Source of the DNA: Caldilineaceae bacterium
GTDB taxonomy: Bacteria; Chloroflexota; Anaerolineae; Caldilineales; Caldilineaceae
Assembly: GCA_020846635.1 (NCBI GenBank)
Contig: JADLDO010000048.1
Location: 62,001-126,000 of the forward strand
Reading direction: 5' to 3'
Length of the DNA: 64,000 nucleotides
Shown here piece by piece: positions 25,944 through 34,889 of the stretch. Made by a program: the position numbers and the translations under genes. Every line of letters begins with the position of its first letter. Positions within the stretch are counted from its first letter, which is position 1. The notes beneath the pieces are model-generated. The model was given only the letters and a program-made list of their open reading frames with translations. It searched no databases and was not told the origin of the DNA.

Positions 25944-27917
25944 ATGAGTGAGATGAATGTGCAGGACACCACCCAACCCGAATCGCTTGAGTATCGCACT
26001 GAGGTCAAGCAACTGCTCGACATTCTGGCCCATTCGCTCTATACCGACCGAGAGATTTTCTTGCGTGAGCTGATCTCGAATGCGTCCGATGCTCTGAACC
26101 GTCTCCAATTTGAAATGCTGACGAACCCGGATGTGGTGGACGCCGATGCCGAACTGGCGATTTGGATTGAGGTAGATGCCGAAGCCAAGACGCTGGTCTT
26201 GCGCGACAGTGGCATTGGCATGAACCGTGAGGAGTTGATTGCCAATTTGGGCACGATCGCACACTCTGGGGCCAAGAGCTTTTTGCAGAACGCAGGCAAG
26301 GGACAGACCGCGCTTGAGGAGATCATCGGCCAATTTGGGGTCGGTTTCTATTCAGTCTTTATGGTGGCGGAGGAAGTGCGCGTGGTCTCCCGCTCCTATC
26401 GCGCTGAGGATCACGCCTGGGCGTGGACTTCAAAGGGAGATTCCTCGTTTACTTTGGAGACGGTAGAAGAGGCCCCGCGCGGGACTTCGATTCAGATCCA
26501 GCTCAAAGAGGATGCCACCGAGTTTGCCAATGGCTGGCGGATTGAGCAGATTGTCAAGAAACATTCGGACTATGTCTCCTTTCCTATTTATCTGGTTGAG
26601 ATGGAAGCGCCAGAGCAGGAAGTAGGGGATGAGGAAGCGACGGAGACAAAGGGGGCAGAGAAGCAGGCGAAGGAGCCGCGGGTCATTAACCGGCGCACTG
26701 CCATCTGGCGACAGTCTCCCTCGAAGGTACAGGCGGAGGAGTATAACGACTTTTACAAGCAGCTAACGTTCGACACGAATGACCCGCTGCTGCATGTGCA
26801 TATGGTGGCGGATGCGCCGGTCAACGTGCGTGCGCTCCTTTTTGTGCCCTCCAAACGTGAGCGCGGCATGTTGCAGATGCGTCCTGACCACGGCTTACGC
26901 CTCTATTCGCGTAAGATTCTGATCCAGAACAACAACAAGGATCTGCTGCCCGATCATTACCGTTTTATTGATGGGGTAGTTGATTCGGATGACCTGCCGC
27001 TGAATGTCTCGCGTGAGATGGTGCAGAGCAACCCTGTCATGCGCCAGCTAAAACGGGCGTTGACCAACCGGATTAACCGCGCGCTCAAGGAGTTGGCAGA
27101 CGAGCAGCCGGAGAAGTATCTCACCTTTTGGGAGGAGTTTGGTGTCTTTATTAAGGAAGGCGTTGCCACTGACCACGCCAACCAGGAGGCGTTGACCGAA
27201 CTGTTGCGTTTCCGCTCCAGCAAGAGCGATGGCAAATGGATTTCGTTGGCCGATTATGTGGGGCGCATGAAGGCAGATCAGGCAGAGATCTATTTTGTTT
27301 TGGGTGAAGATCTCAAATCGGCGGCACGCAGCCCGCACCTGGACTATTTCCGTAAGCATGAGATCGAGGTACTCTATTTGGTCGATCCCATCGACGGTTG
27401 GACGATGGCGATGCTGCGCGAGGCGAACGGCAAGCCGCTGCGCAATATCGACGATGCCGGGCTAGAGCTACCCCAGGATGAGAGCGCAACAGTGGACGAA
27501 AACACGCCTGCGCTCGACCAATCAGCCTTTGACCAGTTGGTTGCCCGCGCCGTTGAGATTTTGGGGGACAAAGTGCGCGGGGTGCAAGAGGGCAAGCAGT
27601 TGGTGGATAGCCCGGTGCGCTTGGTATCGCCTGCGGATAGCTTTGATCGTGACATTCAGCGTGTGCTGCGCTTGACCGAAGAAGGCTATGAGACGCCCAA
27701 GAAACTCCTGGAGCTAAACCGGCGGCATCCAATGATTGTGAATCTGGGCCAAATGGTGGCGCGCGGCGCTGACGAGCCATTGGTAGAGGCGGCGATCCTC
27801 CAGCTATTTGACAATGCGCTGCTGCTGGAAGGGCTGCACGCCAACCCGGTGGACATGGTGGAGCGCATCCAACTGCTGATGGCGGAAGCTGTGGCGGCGC
27901 GGGCTAAAGGGGAATAA
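25944..27917 (+). CDS. htpG: Molecular chaperone HtpG (Hsp90 family)
   Basis: A 657-residue ATP-dependent chaperone. The ATG at 25944 follows GGAGGAG with correct spacing; an in-frame ATG at 25914 lacks one. Typical N-terminal GHKL motifs are present: RELISNASDALNRLQ, LRDSGIGM, GTIAHSGAKSF and GQFGVGFYSVF. The middle domain has RRTAIWRQSP, PLNVSREMVQ and the catalytic-loop Arg region, and the C-terminal dimerisation domain ends near MAEAVAAR. A charged insertion around residues 230-250 (EVGDEEATETKGAEKQ) resembles the linker of eukaryotic Hsp90 more than the short bacterial one. The 3' end overlaps the convergent DUF1624 gene by 14 bp. Confidence 0.97.
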   Translation: MSEMNVQDTTQPESLEYRTEVKQLLDILAHSLYTDREIFLRELISNASDALNRLQFEMLTNPDVVDADAELAIWIEVDAEAKTLVLRDSGIGMNREELIANLGTIAHSGAKSFLQNAGKGQTALEEIIGQFGVGFYSVFMVAEEVRVVSRSYRAEDHAWAWTSKGDSSFTLETVEEAPRGTSIQIQLKEDATEFANGWRIEQIVKKHSDYVSFPIYLVEMEAPEQEVGDEEATETKGAEKQAKEPRVINRRTAIWRQSPSKVQAEEYNDFYKQLTFDTNDPLLHVHMVADAPVNVRALLFVPSKRERGMLQMRPDHGLRLYSRKILIQNNNKDLLPDHYRFIDGVVDSDDLPLNVSREMVQSNPVMRQLKRALTNRINRALKELADEQPEKYLTFWEEFGVFIKEGVATDHANQEALTELLRFRSSKSDGKWISLADYVGRMKADQAEIYFVLGEDLKSAARSPHLDYFRKHEIEVLYLVDPIDGWTMAMLREANGKPLRNIDDAGLELPQDESATVDENTPALDQSAFDQLVARAVEILGDKVRGVQEGKQLVDSPVRLVSPADSFDRDIQRVLRLTEEGYETPKKLLELNRRHPMIVNLGQMVARGADEPLVEAAILQLFDNALLLEGLHANPVDMVERIQLLMAEAVAARAKGE

Positions 27918-28689
27918 ACCCCAGCGCCACCAGGATGGCAAAGAGCGCGATTTGGTGGAGTAGATAGATAATAAGCGAGTGGCGACCGAGCCATTGCAGC
28001 CCGCGGATGGGCAGCCAATGGCTGAGGTCGGGCAGCAAAAAGCGTCGTCCCTCTGGCCCATAGAGGCTGTTGCCCAGGAAGATGCCCAACAGCACCACGC
28101 CGAAATAGGGGATGACCGGGAAATAGTCGTTGGGATAGTAGTTATAGGGGGGAAGACCGAGCCAAAGCAGCCACGGAAAGTCGAGGCGAACGCCGAGCAG
28201 GAAATAGCCTGCGATAAAGAAGGCAGCCCACAAGATCAGGTTGAGGCCGCGCTGGCGCAGCAGGGGATAGGCGGCAACGCTGGCAAAGCCAATCAGGTGA
28301 AGGATACCGAAGTGGACATAGCCAACCCCCGCGGCCCAGACGACGAGGCTGACCAACAGACCACAGCCAAAGATCTTCAACCCACGCAGGAGATAGGGGC
28401 GAAATGGGGGCAGGCCCTGGAGGTCATCCCCCATGCGCTGAATGGTGACGACGGCGAGCGAGACACCAACTAAGATTAAGAAAAGATTAGCGCATGTGCG
28501 CTGGAAGTATTTCCAGAAGCCGGCATACAGAACGACATCGGGAAGTATCCGATAGTACCAAAAATCCCACATCAGGTGGAAGATGATCATCATCACGATG
28601 GCGACACCGCGCAGGGCGTCAATCTCCCAATAGCGTACACGACGGGTAGGGGCGGTTGAGCGGTCTTTGGCAATCGCAGCAGTGGTCAC
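27904..28689 (-). CDS. DUF1624 membrane protein (heparan-alpha-glucosaminide N-acetyltransferase-like)
   Basis: A 261-residue membrane protein with about seven helices. The GTG at 28687-28689 is preferred because GAGGAG lies 8 nt upstream; the frame is open to 28758. After a short basic N-terminus comes RYWEIDALRGVAIVMMIIFHLMWDF, the hallmark of the DUF1624/HGSNAT family (R-x-x-x-I-D-x-x-R-G, followed by a conserved His). The end, LGRHSLIIYLLHQ, is also typical. Relatives transfer acetyl groups from acetyl-CoA across membranes to sugars; the substrate here is unknown. It converges with htpG and overlaps it by 14 bp, so the last codons of both genes share DNA. Confidence 0.85.
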   Translation of the reverse strand: MTTAAIAKDRSTAPTRRVRYWEIDALRGVAIVMMIIFHLMWDFWYYRILPDVVLYAGFWKYFQRTCANLFLILVGVSLAVVTIQRMGDDLQGLPPFRPYLLRGLKIFGCGLLVSLVVWAAGVGYVHFGILHLIGFASVAAYPLLRQRGLNLILWAAFFIAGYFLLGVRLDFPWLLWLGLPPYNYYPNDYFPVIPYFGVVLLGIFLGNSLYGPEGRRFLLPDLSHWLPIRGLQWLGRHSLIIYLLHQIALFAILVALGFIPL

Positions 28690-28867
28690 AACGGAACTCC
28701 TCGAAGAAGGGATAGCATGAAGAAGGGATAGCACCGGACGCTGAGGGGTGTAAACCACTTCAGTGTTATGATTCGCTGTAGGTTTTATGTCTTGAACGCG
28801 TCATATCATTGGCGCGGCACAAACGCGACACAAACAACAATCATTAAGTCTACTTTACGGAGGACGA

Positions 28868-29599
28868 ATGGCGAAACGAAAGGGATCGGCGGGGAAAGCT
28901 GCACCGGCGAAGCAGGCTGTTAAGGAGGCACCCAGCGCGCCTCAGGTCTTTGATCAGGCAGCAGCGCCAGAGAGCAAGCCGAAAGCAACCGGCGGCACAA
29001 TCTCGCGCAAGGAGCAGATGCGCGCGGTGGCAGTGCAAAAGCGCAAACAGCAGAACATGATGGTCGCCGGGGCTGGTGTGGTCATCTTGTTATTGGTTGC
29101 TGTAACGGTCTTTATCAATATCCGCAATTCGCAGCCGGTTGTGGGTGAAACAACCTATCCAACCCAGGGGAATTTACATATTCCGTTGGGCAGCACTTCA
29201 TCCCTTACCTATAACAGCACGCCACCTACCTCTGGGCCTCATTATGAGAACCTGGCGGCATGGGGAATCCAGACCCAAAATGCGCGCTATGAGCATCTGA
29301 TCCATAATTTAGAAGACCGTGGCGTCGTGATCTACTATCAATGTGAGGATGGCTGTCCTGAGATCGTTGCAGAGTTGGAAGCCATTGTGGAACCCTATCT
29401 TGCCGACGGTCGCCACATTGTGTTGACGCGCAACGATCCCACCTGGGTCGTGGGCACTAGCCAGCCGCTGCACAAAGACATGGGTGCGCCGATTGCACTG
29501 GCAGCCTGGCGCAAACTGCTGCTCATGGACGAGGTGAACGCCGATACGATTCGCACATTTATTGAGCGTTATGAGGGCATCGACCACCATCGCGGGTAG
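28868..29599 (+). CDS. DUF3105 membrane-anchored extracytoplasmic protein
   Basis: A 243-residue protein. GGAGGACGA precedes the ATG. Residues 1-60 are Ala/Lys-rich and cytoplasmic, ~62-84 form a single membrane helix (VAGAGVVILLLVAVTVFI), and the rest is a DUF3105 domain with its conserved PPTSGPHYENLAAWG, HNLEDRGVVIYYQC and QPLHKDMGAPIALAAW stretches. CEDGC could form a disulfide. DUF3105 has no established function; the conserved histidines and membrane topology suggest an enzyme or metal-binding role, unproven. Single gene, closed by a bidirectional terminator. Confidence 0.92.
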   Translation: MAKRKGSAGKAAPAKQAVKEAPSAPQVFDQAAAPESKPKATGGTISRKEQMRAVAVQKRKQQNMMVAGAGVVILLLVAVTVFINIRNSQPVVGETTYPTQGNLHIPLGSTSSLTYNSTPPTSGPHYENLAAWGIQTQNARYEHLIHNLEDRGVVIYYQCEDGCPEIVAELEAIVEPYLADGRHIVLTRNDPTWVVGTSQPLHKDMGAPIALAAWRKLLLMDEVNADTIRTFIERYEGIDHHRG

Positions 29600-29630
29600 A
29601 GCTACGCTCGTTCACTGCAAACTGTCTTTG

Positions 29631-29668
29631 ACCATCCTCGATACTTTACACACGAGGATGGTTTTTTT
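29631..29668. terminator. Bidirectional terminator between DUF3105 and NTF2-like genes
   Basis: ACCATCCTCG (29631-29640) pairs with CGAGGATGGT (29653-29662), followed by a run of seven T on the plus strand. Confidence 0.9.
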
Positions 29669-29674
29669 ATTGGA

Positions 29675-30094
29675 TTACGAAACAGGAAACGGCTCGTAAC
29701 AGTCGTATTGATGCTGTGTAATAATCTTGCCTTCCTTGAATTGCAGGAAGGTGGCAATGTAGGCTTTGAGTTCAGTACCCGCGGCCATGCTGCCCAGCGG
29801 AATTGCCAACGTGCCGGTCCAAACGATCTCCAGTGTAACCCAATCCCCGGCGGCAAAAGCGTTCATGATCTCATAGCGGTTGGTGGTCAGAATCTTGCGC
29901 CCTTGTTGTGGACCAATGGACATCCCCGCAAAGTCGCGTTTGGAACCGGTCGGCATGAGCAGGTTGGGATATTCTTCTAGGCTCACGTCGGAATGCAGTA
30001 TCTCCTCAAGTTCGGCAGGTGGGGCAAAGTTTTCGATCAGTTCGAGATAGCGGCAGGCAGTGGTGAGATTGGCCTGTTCAACCGTGGTCGGCAT
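29675..30094 (-). CDS. SnoaL/NTF2-like protein
   Basis: A 139-residue cytoplasmic protein of the nuclear transport factor 2-like fold. AGGAGAC precedes the ATG at 30092-30094. It has the order typical of the family: an N-terminal helix pair (ACRYLELIENFAPPAELEEIL), a HSDVSLEEYPN segment, a strand WVTLEIVWTGTLAIPLG, and a final LQFKEGKIITQHQYDCYEPF. Members include polyketide cyclases, delta-5-ketosteroid isomerase-like enzymes and many uncharacterised hydrolase-like proteins; nothing here identifies the substrate. It stands alone. Confidence 0.85.
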   Translation of the reverse strand: MPTTVEQANLTTACRYLELIENFAPPAELEEILHSDVSLEEYPNLLMPTGSKRDFAGMSIGPQQGRKILTTNRYEIMNAFAAGDWVTLEIVWTGTLAIPLGSMAAGTELKAYIATFLQFKEGKIITQHQYDCYEPFPVS

Positions 30095-30722
30095 GGGTTT
30101 GTCTCCTGGGGTACATCATGTAAGGATTTTACGGGCGGGATTCATAACACAACAAGAAGATTGTATCACTCATTTTGAATTGGCTCCTCATGAACCACTA
30201 GGGGCTTGAAGTTTTTCAGTAACGCCCTGCGCGTCCCTAGCGTATTCCCTCTGTGTGCCTGCGCGGAACAGAGCGCCCTCGATTCACGTCACCATAGTAA
30301 GCCCAATTGACTAAAGCAGTGTAACGTAGACTCCTGATGGAGATTTCCGGCGAGGGCTTCTCTGCCTGGCATAGATCGATCCATCTACCGGGGCAGCCGT
30401 AACTATTTACCACAGCGCACGTCTTGAAATTTGAATGCCGACTATAAATGCCAACACAACTATATTGATATAGGAGGCATCCCATTTACGCGATGGGAAT
30501 GGTATTGTGGAGCGGGAGGACGCCCCGCAAGACGCGTCCGGTCAAGTCCAATGATGGCTCCGTCTCTGGTCATGTTTGTGCAAGTCTTAACTCTTGTGCT
30601 GCGCTATCGCAAGAGAGATATGTACTGGATGGTGGTAGACCTTGCGCGGGGCTTGCCCAATAAACGGATATGGGGTGGCAAACCGATTGGTACGTGGAGC
30701 GGCCCAGAGGGCAGAGAATATC
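30095..30722. other. Long intergenic region before the glycan locus
   Basis: 628 nt without a supported gene. It contains an isolated AGGAGG at 30472-30477 whose best-placed codon is ATT (30484) and which could reach an ATG at 30493; that frame ends at 30661-30663 after 57-60 codons and shows no recognisable protein. TATAAA occurs at 30443-30448 without a matching -35. A regulatory leader for the locus is possible but not demonstrated. Confidence 0.4.
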
Positions 30723-31709
30723 GTGTCGAATCTCAAACGATCAGACAGGCTCCTGATCATCATCCCCGCCTACAATGAGCAGGGGGCGATTAACCAAGTA
30801 GTGAGCGGCGTGCGGCAAGCGGTGCCGCAGGCTGATGTACTCGTCATTAACGATGGTTCTGTTGATAATACCGCGCAAGAAGCTGAATCAGCCGGTGCAT
30901 TGGTCGTTGAACATCCCTTTAACTTGGGGATTGGCGGGGCTGTGCAGACCGGGCTGAAATTTGCGCGCGACCAGGGCTATGACTATGTGATCCGGCTGGA
31001 TGGCGACGGGCAGCACAACGCCAATGAAATCGAGTTGTTTCTCAACGTCCTGCGCAGCGGGCAAACGGATATGGTCGTCGGCTCACGTTTTTTAGATGCT
31101 GACGTGGATTGGCATATTCCCTTTGCGCGGCGCATCGGCATCAACTTTTTTAGTTGGGCCGTGTCGCTCTTAATCGGCGACCGCACCACGGACACCACCT
31201 CTGGTTTTTGTGGGATGAATCGCCGGGTGATCGATCTGCTGGCGACCTATTTGCCCCAAGATTACCCGGATGTGGAAAGCCGCGTCATTGTCCACAAGGC
31301 AGGACTGCGCCAGTTGGAACTGCCGGTGCATATGCGGGCGCGTATGGCGGGCGTGAGTTCTATCAGCTCATGGAAATCCATTTATTACGCCTTTAAGGTC
31401 TCCCTTGCCATGATCACCTCTGCCTTAAAGGACATCAATTTACAAAGTCATAGCCCCTACATCAACGGTAACGGCTCCTCGCATCGCGCCGATCAGAATC
31501 GTGCCGATCAGCATAGTGCTGATCAAAATGGTCATACGACAAATGGGGTTGGAAGCAATGGCACAAACGACGGTGCAAGCAATGGGGCAAGCAACGGTGC
31601 TAAGGTCAATAGTGTTGTCACCAATGGCATCAGCGCGTCTCCAATGGCTCACAAAGGGCTCACCCCCAATGGGGCGGAGATTGTCCAACCGTCGGGTGTG
31701 GAATCATAG
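30723..31709 (+). CDS. GT2-family glycosyltransferase (dolichyl-phosphate mannose synthase-like) with NG-rich tail
   Basis: A 328-residue protein. The GTG at 30723 is the likely start because the domain begins a few residues later (LLIIIPAYNEQGAI); an ATG at 30642 would add a non-conserved stretch, and neither has a strong ribosome site. Motifs: VLVINDGSVDNT, NLGIGGAVQTGL, the metal-binding RLDGDGQHN, VVGSRF. There is no C-terminal membrane helix. From about residue 240 the sequence becomes a low-complexity tail of NG, SNG and ADQN/H units (RADQNRADQHSADQN, ASNGASNGAK). It would transfer a sugar from a nucleotide or lipid donor to start the glycan. The following gene has a fused DUF2304 domain, the usual partner of this enzyme type. 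Confidence 0.88.
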   Translation: MSNLKRSDRLLIIIPAYNEQGAINQVVSGVRQAVPQADVLVINDGSVDNTAQEAESAGALVVEHPFNLGIGGAVQTGLKFARDQGYDYVIRLDGDGQHNANEIELFLNVLRSGQTDMVVGSRFLDADVDWHIPFARRIGINFFSWAVSLLIGDRTTDTTSGFCGMNRRVIDLLATYLPQDYPDVESRVIVHKAGLRQLELPVHMRARMAGVSSISSWKSIYYAFKVSLAMITSALKDINLQSHSPYINGNGSSHRADQNRADQHSADQNGHTTNGVGSNGTNDGASNGASNGAKVNSVVTNGISASPMAHKGLTPNGAEIVQPSGVES

Positions 31710-31756
31710 GCATCGAAAGTACCAGTCTGCGGAGAACGGCCCAAGGAGAGGAGTGG

Positions 31757-33964
31757 ATGCAGATACCGATTGAACAACAGGTGATCGGGGTGCTTTTTGG
31801 CCTCACATTGCTCCTGGTCACCATACAGTTGATTCGCAAACATCGCCTGCGTGAGGAATATTCGCTGGTGTGGCTGGGGGCGAGTCTTGCAATTTTTATC
31901 CTCATTGTCGTTGATCCCCTTGTGGGGCTTTTGGCGCGTCTCTTTGCCGTAACCTATGCGCCCACGCTGATCTTGGTCTTTGGCGTACTTTTCTGCGTCG
32001 TGCTTCTGCTCTCGCAGACTGTGACGATCTCATTCCAGGCCAATCGCATTCGCGATCTGGCGCAGAGCGTGGGGATTCTGGAGTGGCGGCTGCGCCATGT
32101 CGAGCGTGCGATGATGGCTCAAGTGTCTGCACCTGCCGCAACGACCTCGAATGACTCATCTATGTCAATGCAACCCATACAACAATCCATACAAAATAGT
32201 GAAGCAATCCTGGATGCGCCGGCTGTCGTTGTGACACCGGCTGTGCAAACAGGCCGCAATGGGGGTGATAAGCCCAATAAGGTCCTGGTTCTGGGGTTGG
32301 ATGGCGCGACCTTTGATTTGATTAAGCCGTGGACAGCCGCGGGTTACTTGCCTACGCTCAAGCGGCTGATGGACGAGGGCGCACATGGCTCCTTACGCAG
32401 CACGACGCCACCCATGACGGGGCCAGCCTGGACTTCTTTTGCCACCGGCGTGAATCCGGGCAAGCACCGGCTCTATGATTGGATTGCGCGCGATGAAGGG
32501 CGTTATACCTTCTCGCCGGTCACGGCGTTGGATATGGAAGCGCCCACGCTCTATACGCTGTTGAGCGACGCCGGGCGGCGTGTCTGTGCGCTCAACGTGC
32601 CCATGACCTATCCGCCTACGCCTGTCAACGGCGTGATGGTATCGGGCCTGCCCGCGCCCAGCACCAAAGTGACCATTACCTATCCCGCCAATCTCTATAA
32701 CGAGATTGTGCAGACGGTGGGCGATTACATTCTCTATCCCGACCCTGGGCAAGCCTATTCAGATGCGGGGGTGGATGCGTTCTTGAAGCGGCTCTATCGC
32801 ACGACAGACTTGCGCGTTGAGACGCTGGACTATCTGCGTAGCCGCGAGGCGTGGGACTTTGCAATGGTCGTCTTTAATGGCACAGATACCATTTCGCATG
32901 CCATGTGGAAGTACATGGACAAGACCCACCCGCTGCATGATCCCGCCGCCGCGCTCAAGTATGGCAACGCCATTCGTGACTACTATGCCTATCTTGATGG
33001 CAAACTGGCGCGCTATGTGGAGACCTTGCCCGACGATACGACGCTGGTTGTGATGTCGGATCATGGCTTTGGCCCCTTTCACAAGTTTATCCATGTCAAC
33101 AACTGGCTCTTGCAAGAGGGCTTTATGGCGACAAATCCCGGCTTGCGTACAGGGTTGAAGCATACCCTGTTCCGCAACGGTTTTTCGCCCATGAATGTCT
33201 ATGACACAATGATGCGCATGGGGCTGGGCGCGCTCAAGCGTGAGGTGGTGCGCGGCCAGGGACAAGGGCTGCTCAAGACCCTATTTCTCTCCTTTGAGGA
33301 CATTGACTGGAGCCGCACACAAGCCTATTCGCTGGGCAACGTGGGGCAAGTCTATCTCAATGTGGCAGGTCGCGAGCCACAGGGCTGTGTGCAGCCGGGG
33401 GCAGAGTATGAGCAGGTGCGCGAGCAGATCATCGCCAAACTGCAAACGCTGCGCGACCCAGAGACCGGCGAGCTGGTGGTGGAGTCGATCCACCGTCGCG
33501 AAGAGCTATATCAGGGGGACTTTTTGGAGAAAGCGCCCGACATCGTCTTTCTGCCGCGCCGCCTGGAGTATTTTGGCTTTGGCGAATATGAATTTGGCTC
33601 GCACAAGATCATCGAATCGATGCGCCGCGGCATCTCCGGCACCCATCGCATGAATGGCATCTTCATGGCCTATGGCGCTGCGATTCAGCCGGGGACAGTG
33701 GTGGAGAATGCCTCTTTGTATGATTTGGCTCCCACCATTCTGCATCTGATGGGTGAGCCGGTTGCCGAGCATATGGATGGGCGTATTTTGTCCGAGGCTT
33801 TGACGCCTGATGTTGCTGCGGCACTGGCGCAACGGCGCGCCGCGCGCAGCCACAATGACAGCGCCAACGGTGCATCCGGCAAGCGTGATAGCTCCGAAAC
33901 GCTGAGCGCAGAGGACAAGAAGGTGCTGGCGGATCGTCTCCGCAGCCTGGGATATGTAGGCTAG
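31757..33964 (+). CDS. DUF2304-phosphodiesterase/alkaline phosphatase-family fusion protein
   Basis: A 735-residue protein; GGAGAGGAG precedes the ATG. Residues ~1-115 form a DUF2304 domain: helices around GVLFGLTLLLVTIQLIRK and LGASLAIFILIVVDPLVG, then a conserved helix-rich end (QANRIRDLAQSVGILEWRL). A ~60-residue polar linker follows. Residues ~175-660 are an alkaline-phosphatase-superfamily domain of the type I phosphodiesterase/nucleotide pyrophosphatase kind: VLVLGLDGATFDLI, nucleophile region PPMTGPAWTSFATGVNPGKH, metal-site MSDHGFGPFHK and GTHRMNGIFMAYG. The C-terminus is polar and ends RLRSLGYVG. DUF2304 is usually a separate small protein next to GT2 genes; fusion to a phosphohydrolase suggests coupled handling of a lipid-linked sugar or phosphate-modified glycan (inference). 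Confidence 0.88.
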   Translation: MQIPIEQQVIGVLFGLTLLLVTIQLIRKHRLREEYSLVWLGASLAIFILIVVDPLVGLLARLFAVTYAPTLILVFGVLFCVVLLLSQTVTISFQANRIRDLAQSVGILEWRLRHVERAMMAQVSAPAATTSNDSSMSMQPIQQSIQNSEAILDAPAVVVTPAVQTGRNGGDKPNKVLVLGLDGATFDLIKPWTAAGYLPTLKRLMDEGAHGSLRSTTPPMTGPAWTSFATGVNPGKHRLYDWIARDEGRYTFSPVTALDMEAPTLYTLLSDAGRRVCALNVPMTYPPTPVNGVMVSGLPAPSTKVTITYPANLYNEIVQTVGDYILYPDPGQAYSDAGVDAFLKRLYRTTDLRVETLDYLRSREAWDFAMVVFNGTDTISHAMWKYMDKTHPLHDPAAALKYGNAIRDYYAYLDGKLARYVETLPDDTTLVVMSDHGFGPFHKFIHVNNWLLQEGFMATNPGLRTGLKHTLFRNGFSPMNVYDTMMRMGLGALKREVVRGQGQGLLKTLFLSFEDIDWSRTQAYSLGNVGQVYLNVAGREPQGCVQPGAEYEQVREQIIAKLQTLRDPETGELVVESIHRREELYQGDFLEKAPDIVFLPRRLEYFGFGEYEFGSHKIIESMRRGISGTHRMNGIFMAYGAAIQPGTVVENASLYDLAPTILHLMGEPVAEHMDGRILSEALTPDVAAALAQRRAARSHNDSANGASGKRDSSETLSAEDKKVLADRLRSLGYVG

Positions 33965-34885
33965 ATGATGGGTGTCGCGCCGCGCAATGCCTTTCCGAAC
34001 GCCTTTACTGTGGACTTGGAGGAGTGGTTTCAGGGGCTTACCAGCACCAACCGCCAAGTAGAACGATGGGAGGCGTTTGAGAGCCGGGTTGTCCCTGCAA
34101 CCCATCTCCTGCTGGGCATCCTGCGCCAATATGGGGTGCGCGCCACTTTCTTCACGCTAGGGCATGTCGCTGACCGGCAGCCTGCCTTGATCGATGCCAT
34201 CTATGCCGAGGGGCATGAGCTAGGCATCCACGGTTATTATCACCGCTTTGTCTATCGCCTGACACCTGCCGAGTTTGACGGTGAAGTGGGGCGCAGCATC
34301 GAAGCGGTGATGCGTGTGAATGGCGAAATCCCGCAAGGGCACCGCGCTCCCTACTTTTCGGTCAACGCGACGACCCCGTGGGCCTTCGAGGTGCTGGCGC
34401 GTCATGGGCTGCGCTATGACAGCAGCGTTTTTCCCACACGCAACATGCTCTATGGATTTCCGGGAGCCCCCCGTTTACCGTACCGGGTGGCAGAGAATAC
34501 GTTGTGGGAACTTCCGGCGTCTACTGTGCGCTGGGCAGGAAAGACATGGCCTATGTCTGGCGGTTTTTATGTACGGGCGCTGCCCTATGCGATCACACGC
34601 TGGGCGCTGCGCCGCTTGCAGCAGGCGGGTGAGCCTGCAATCCTGTATATCCACCCGTGGGAACTGGACTTGGGCCAACGCTACAACCAAGTCACCCCGC
34701 GAGAACGAATTACCCATTATCACGGGCGGCATGGTCTGGCTGCAAAGCTCCACCGGCTCTTCACTGATTTCCGCTTTGGCCCCATGCGCGACCTGGTGGC
34801 AAACCTGGAGGGAGAGCAGCCGCCAGCACCGGCAAATAAGCCGGTCGGGATGCCAACAGTGGATACTGGAATGGCCCACGGCTAA
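33965..34885 (+). CDS. Polysaccharide deacetylase with DUF3473-type C-terminus
   Basis: A 306-residue NodB-fold enzyme that probably removes N- or O-acetyl groups from the exported glycan. It starts immediately after the previous stop codon, with AGG 4 nt before the ATG. NodB motifs are visible: TVDLEEWFQG (catalytic Asp), GVRATFFTLG, GHELGIHGYYH (metal His pair), GHRAPYFSVN and YDSSVF. The end, GGFYVRALPYAITRWAL and ILYIHPWELD, is the DUF3473 extension found in deacetylases of exosortase/PEP-CTERM exopolysaccharide loci. The short polar tail after ~residue 285 is variable. Confidence 0.93.
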   Translation: MMGVAPRNAFPNAFTVDLEEWFQGLTSTNRQVERWEAFESRVVPATHLLLGILRQYGVRATFFTLGHVADRQPALIDAIYAEGHELGIHGYYHRFVYRLTPAEFDGEVGRSIEAVMRVNGEIPQGHRAPYFSVNATTPWAFEVLARHGLRYDSSVFPTRNMLYGFPGAPRLPYRVAENTLWELPASTVRWAGKTWPMSGGFYVRALPYAITRWALRRLQQAGEPAILYIHPWELDLGQRYNQVTPRERITHYHGRHGLAAKLHRLFTDFRFGPMRDLVANLEGEQPPAPANKPVGMPTVDTGMAHG

Positions 34886-34889
34886 ACTT

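Noticed and set aside
30484..30663. A 57-60 codon frame behind the isolated AGGAGG at 30472
   Set aside because: Proper spacing would require an ATT start, and the encoded sequence shows no domain, signal or conservation clue. Kept only as a note on the intergenic region.
30431..30778. A 115-codon plus-strand frame before the glycosyltransferase
   Set aside because: It has no ribosome site at its start, its composition is not protein-like throughout, and its end runs through the start of the real glycosyltransferase gene in another frame.
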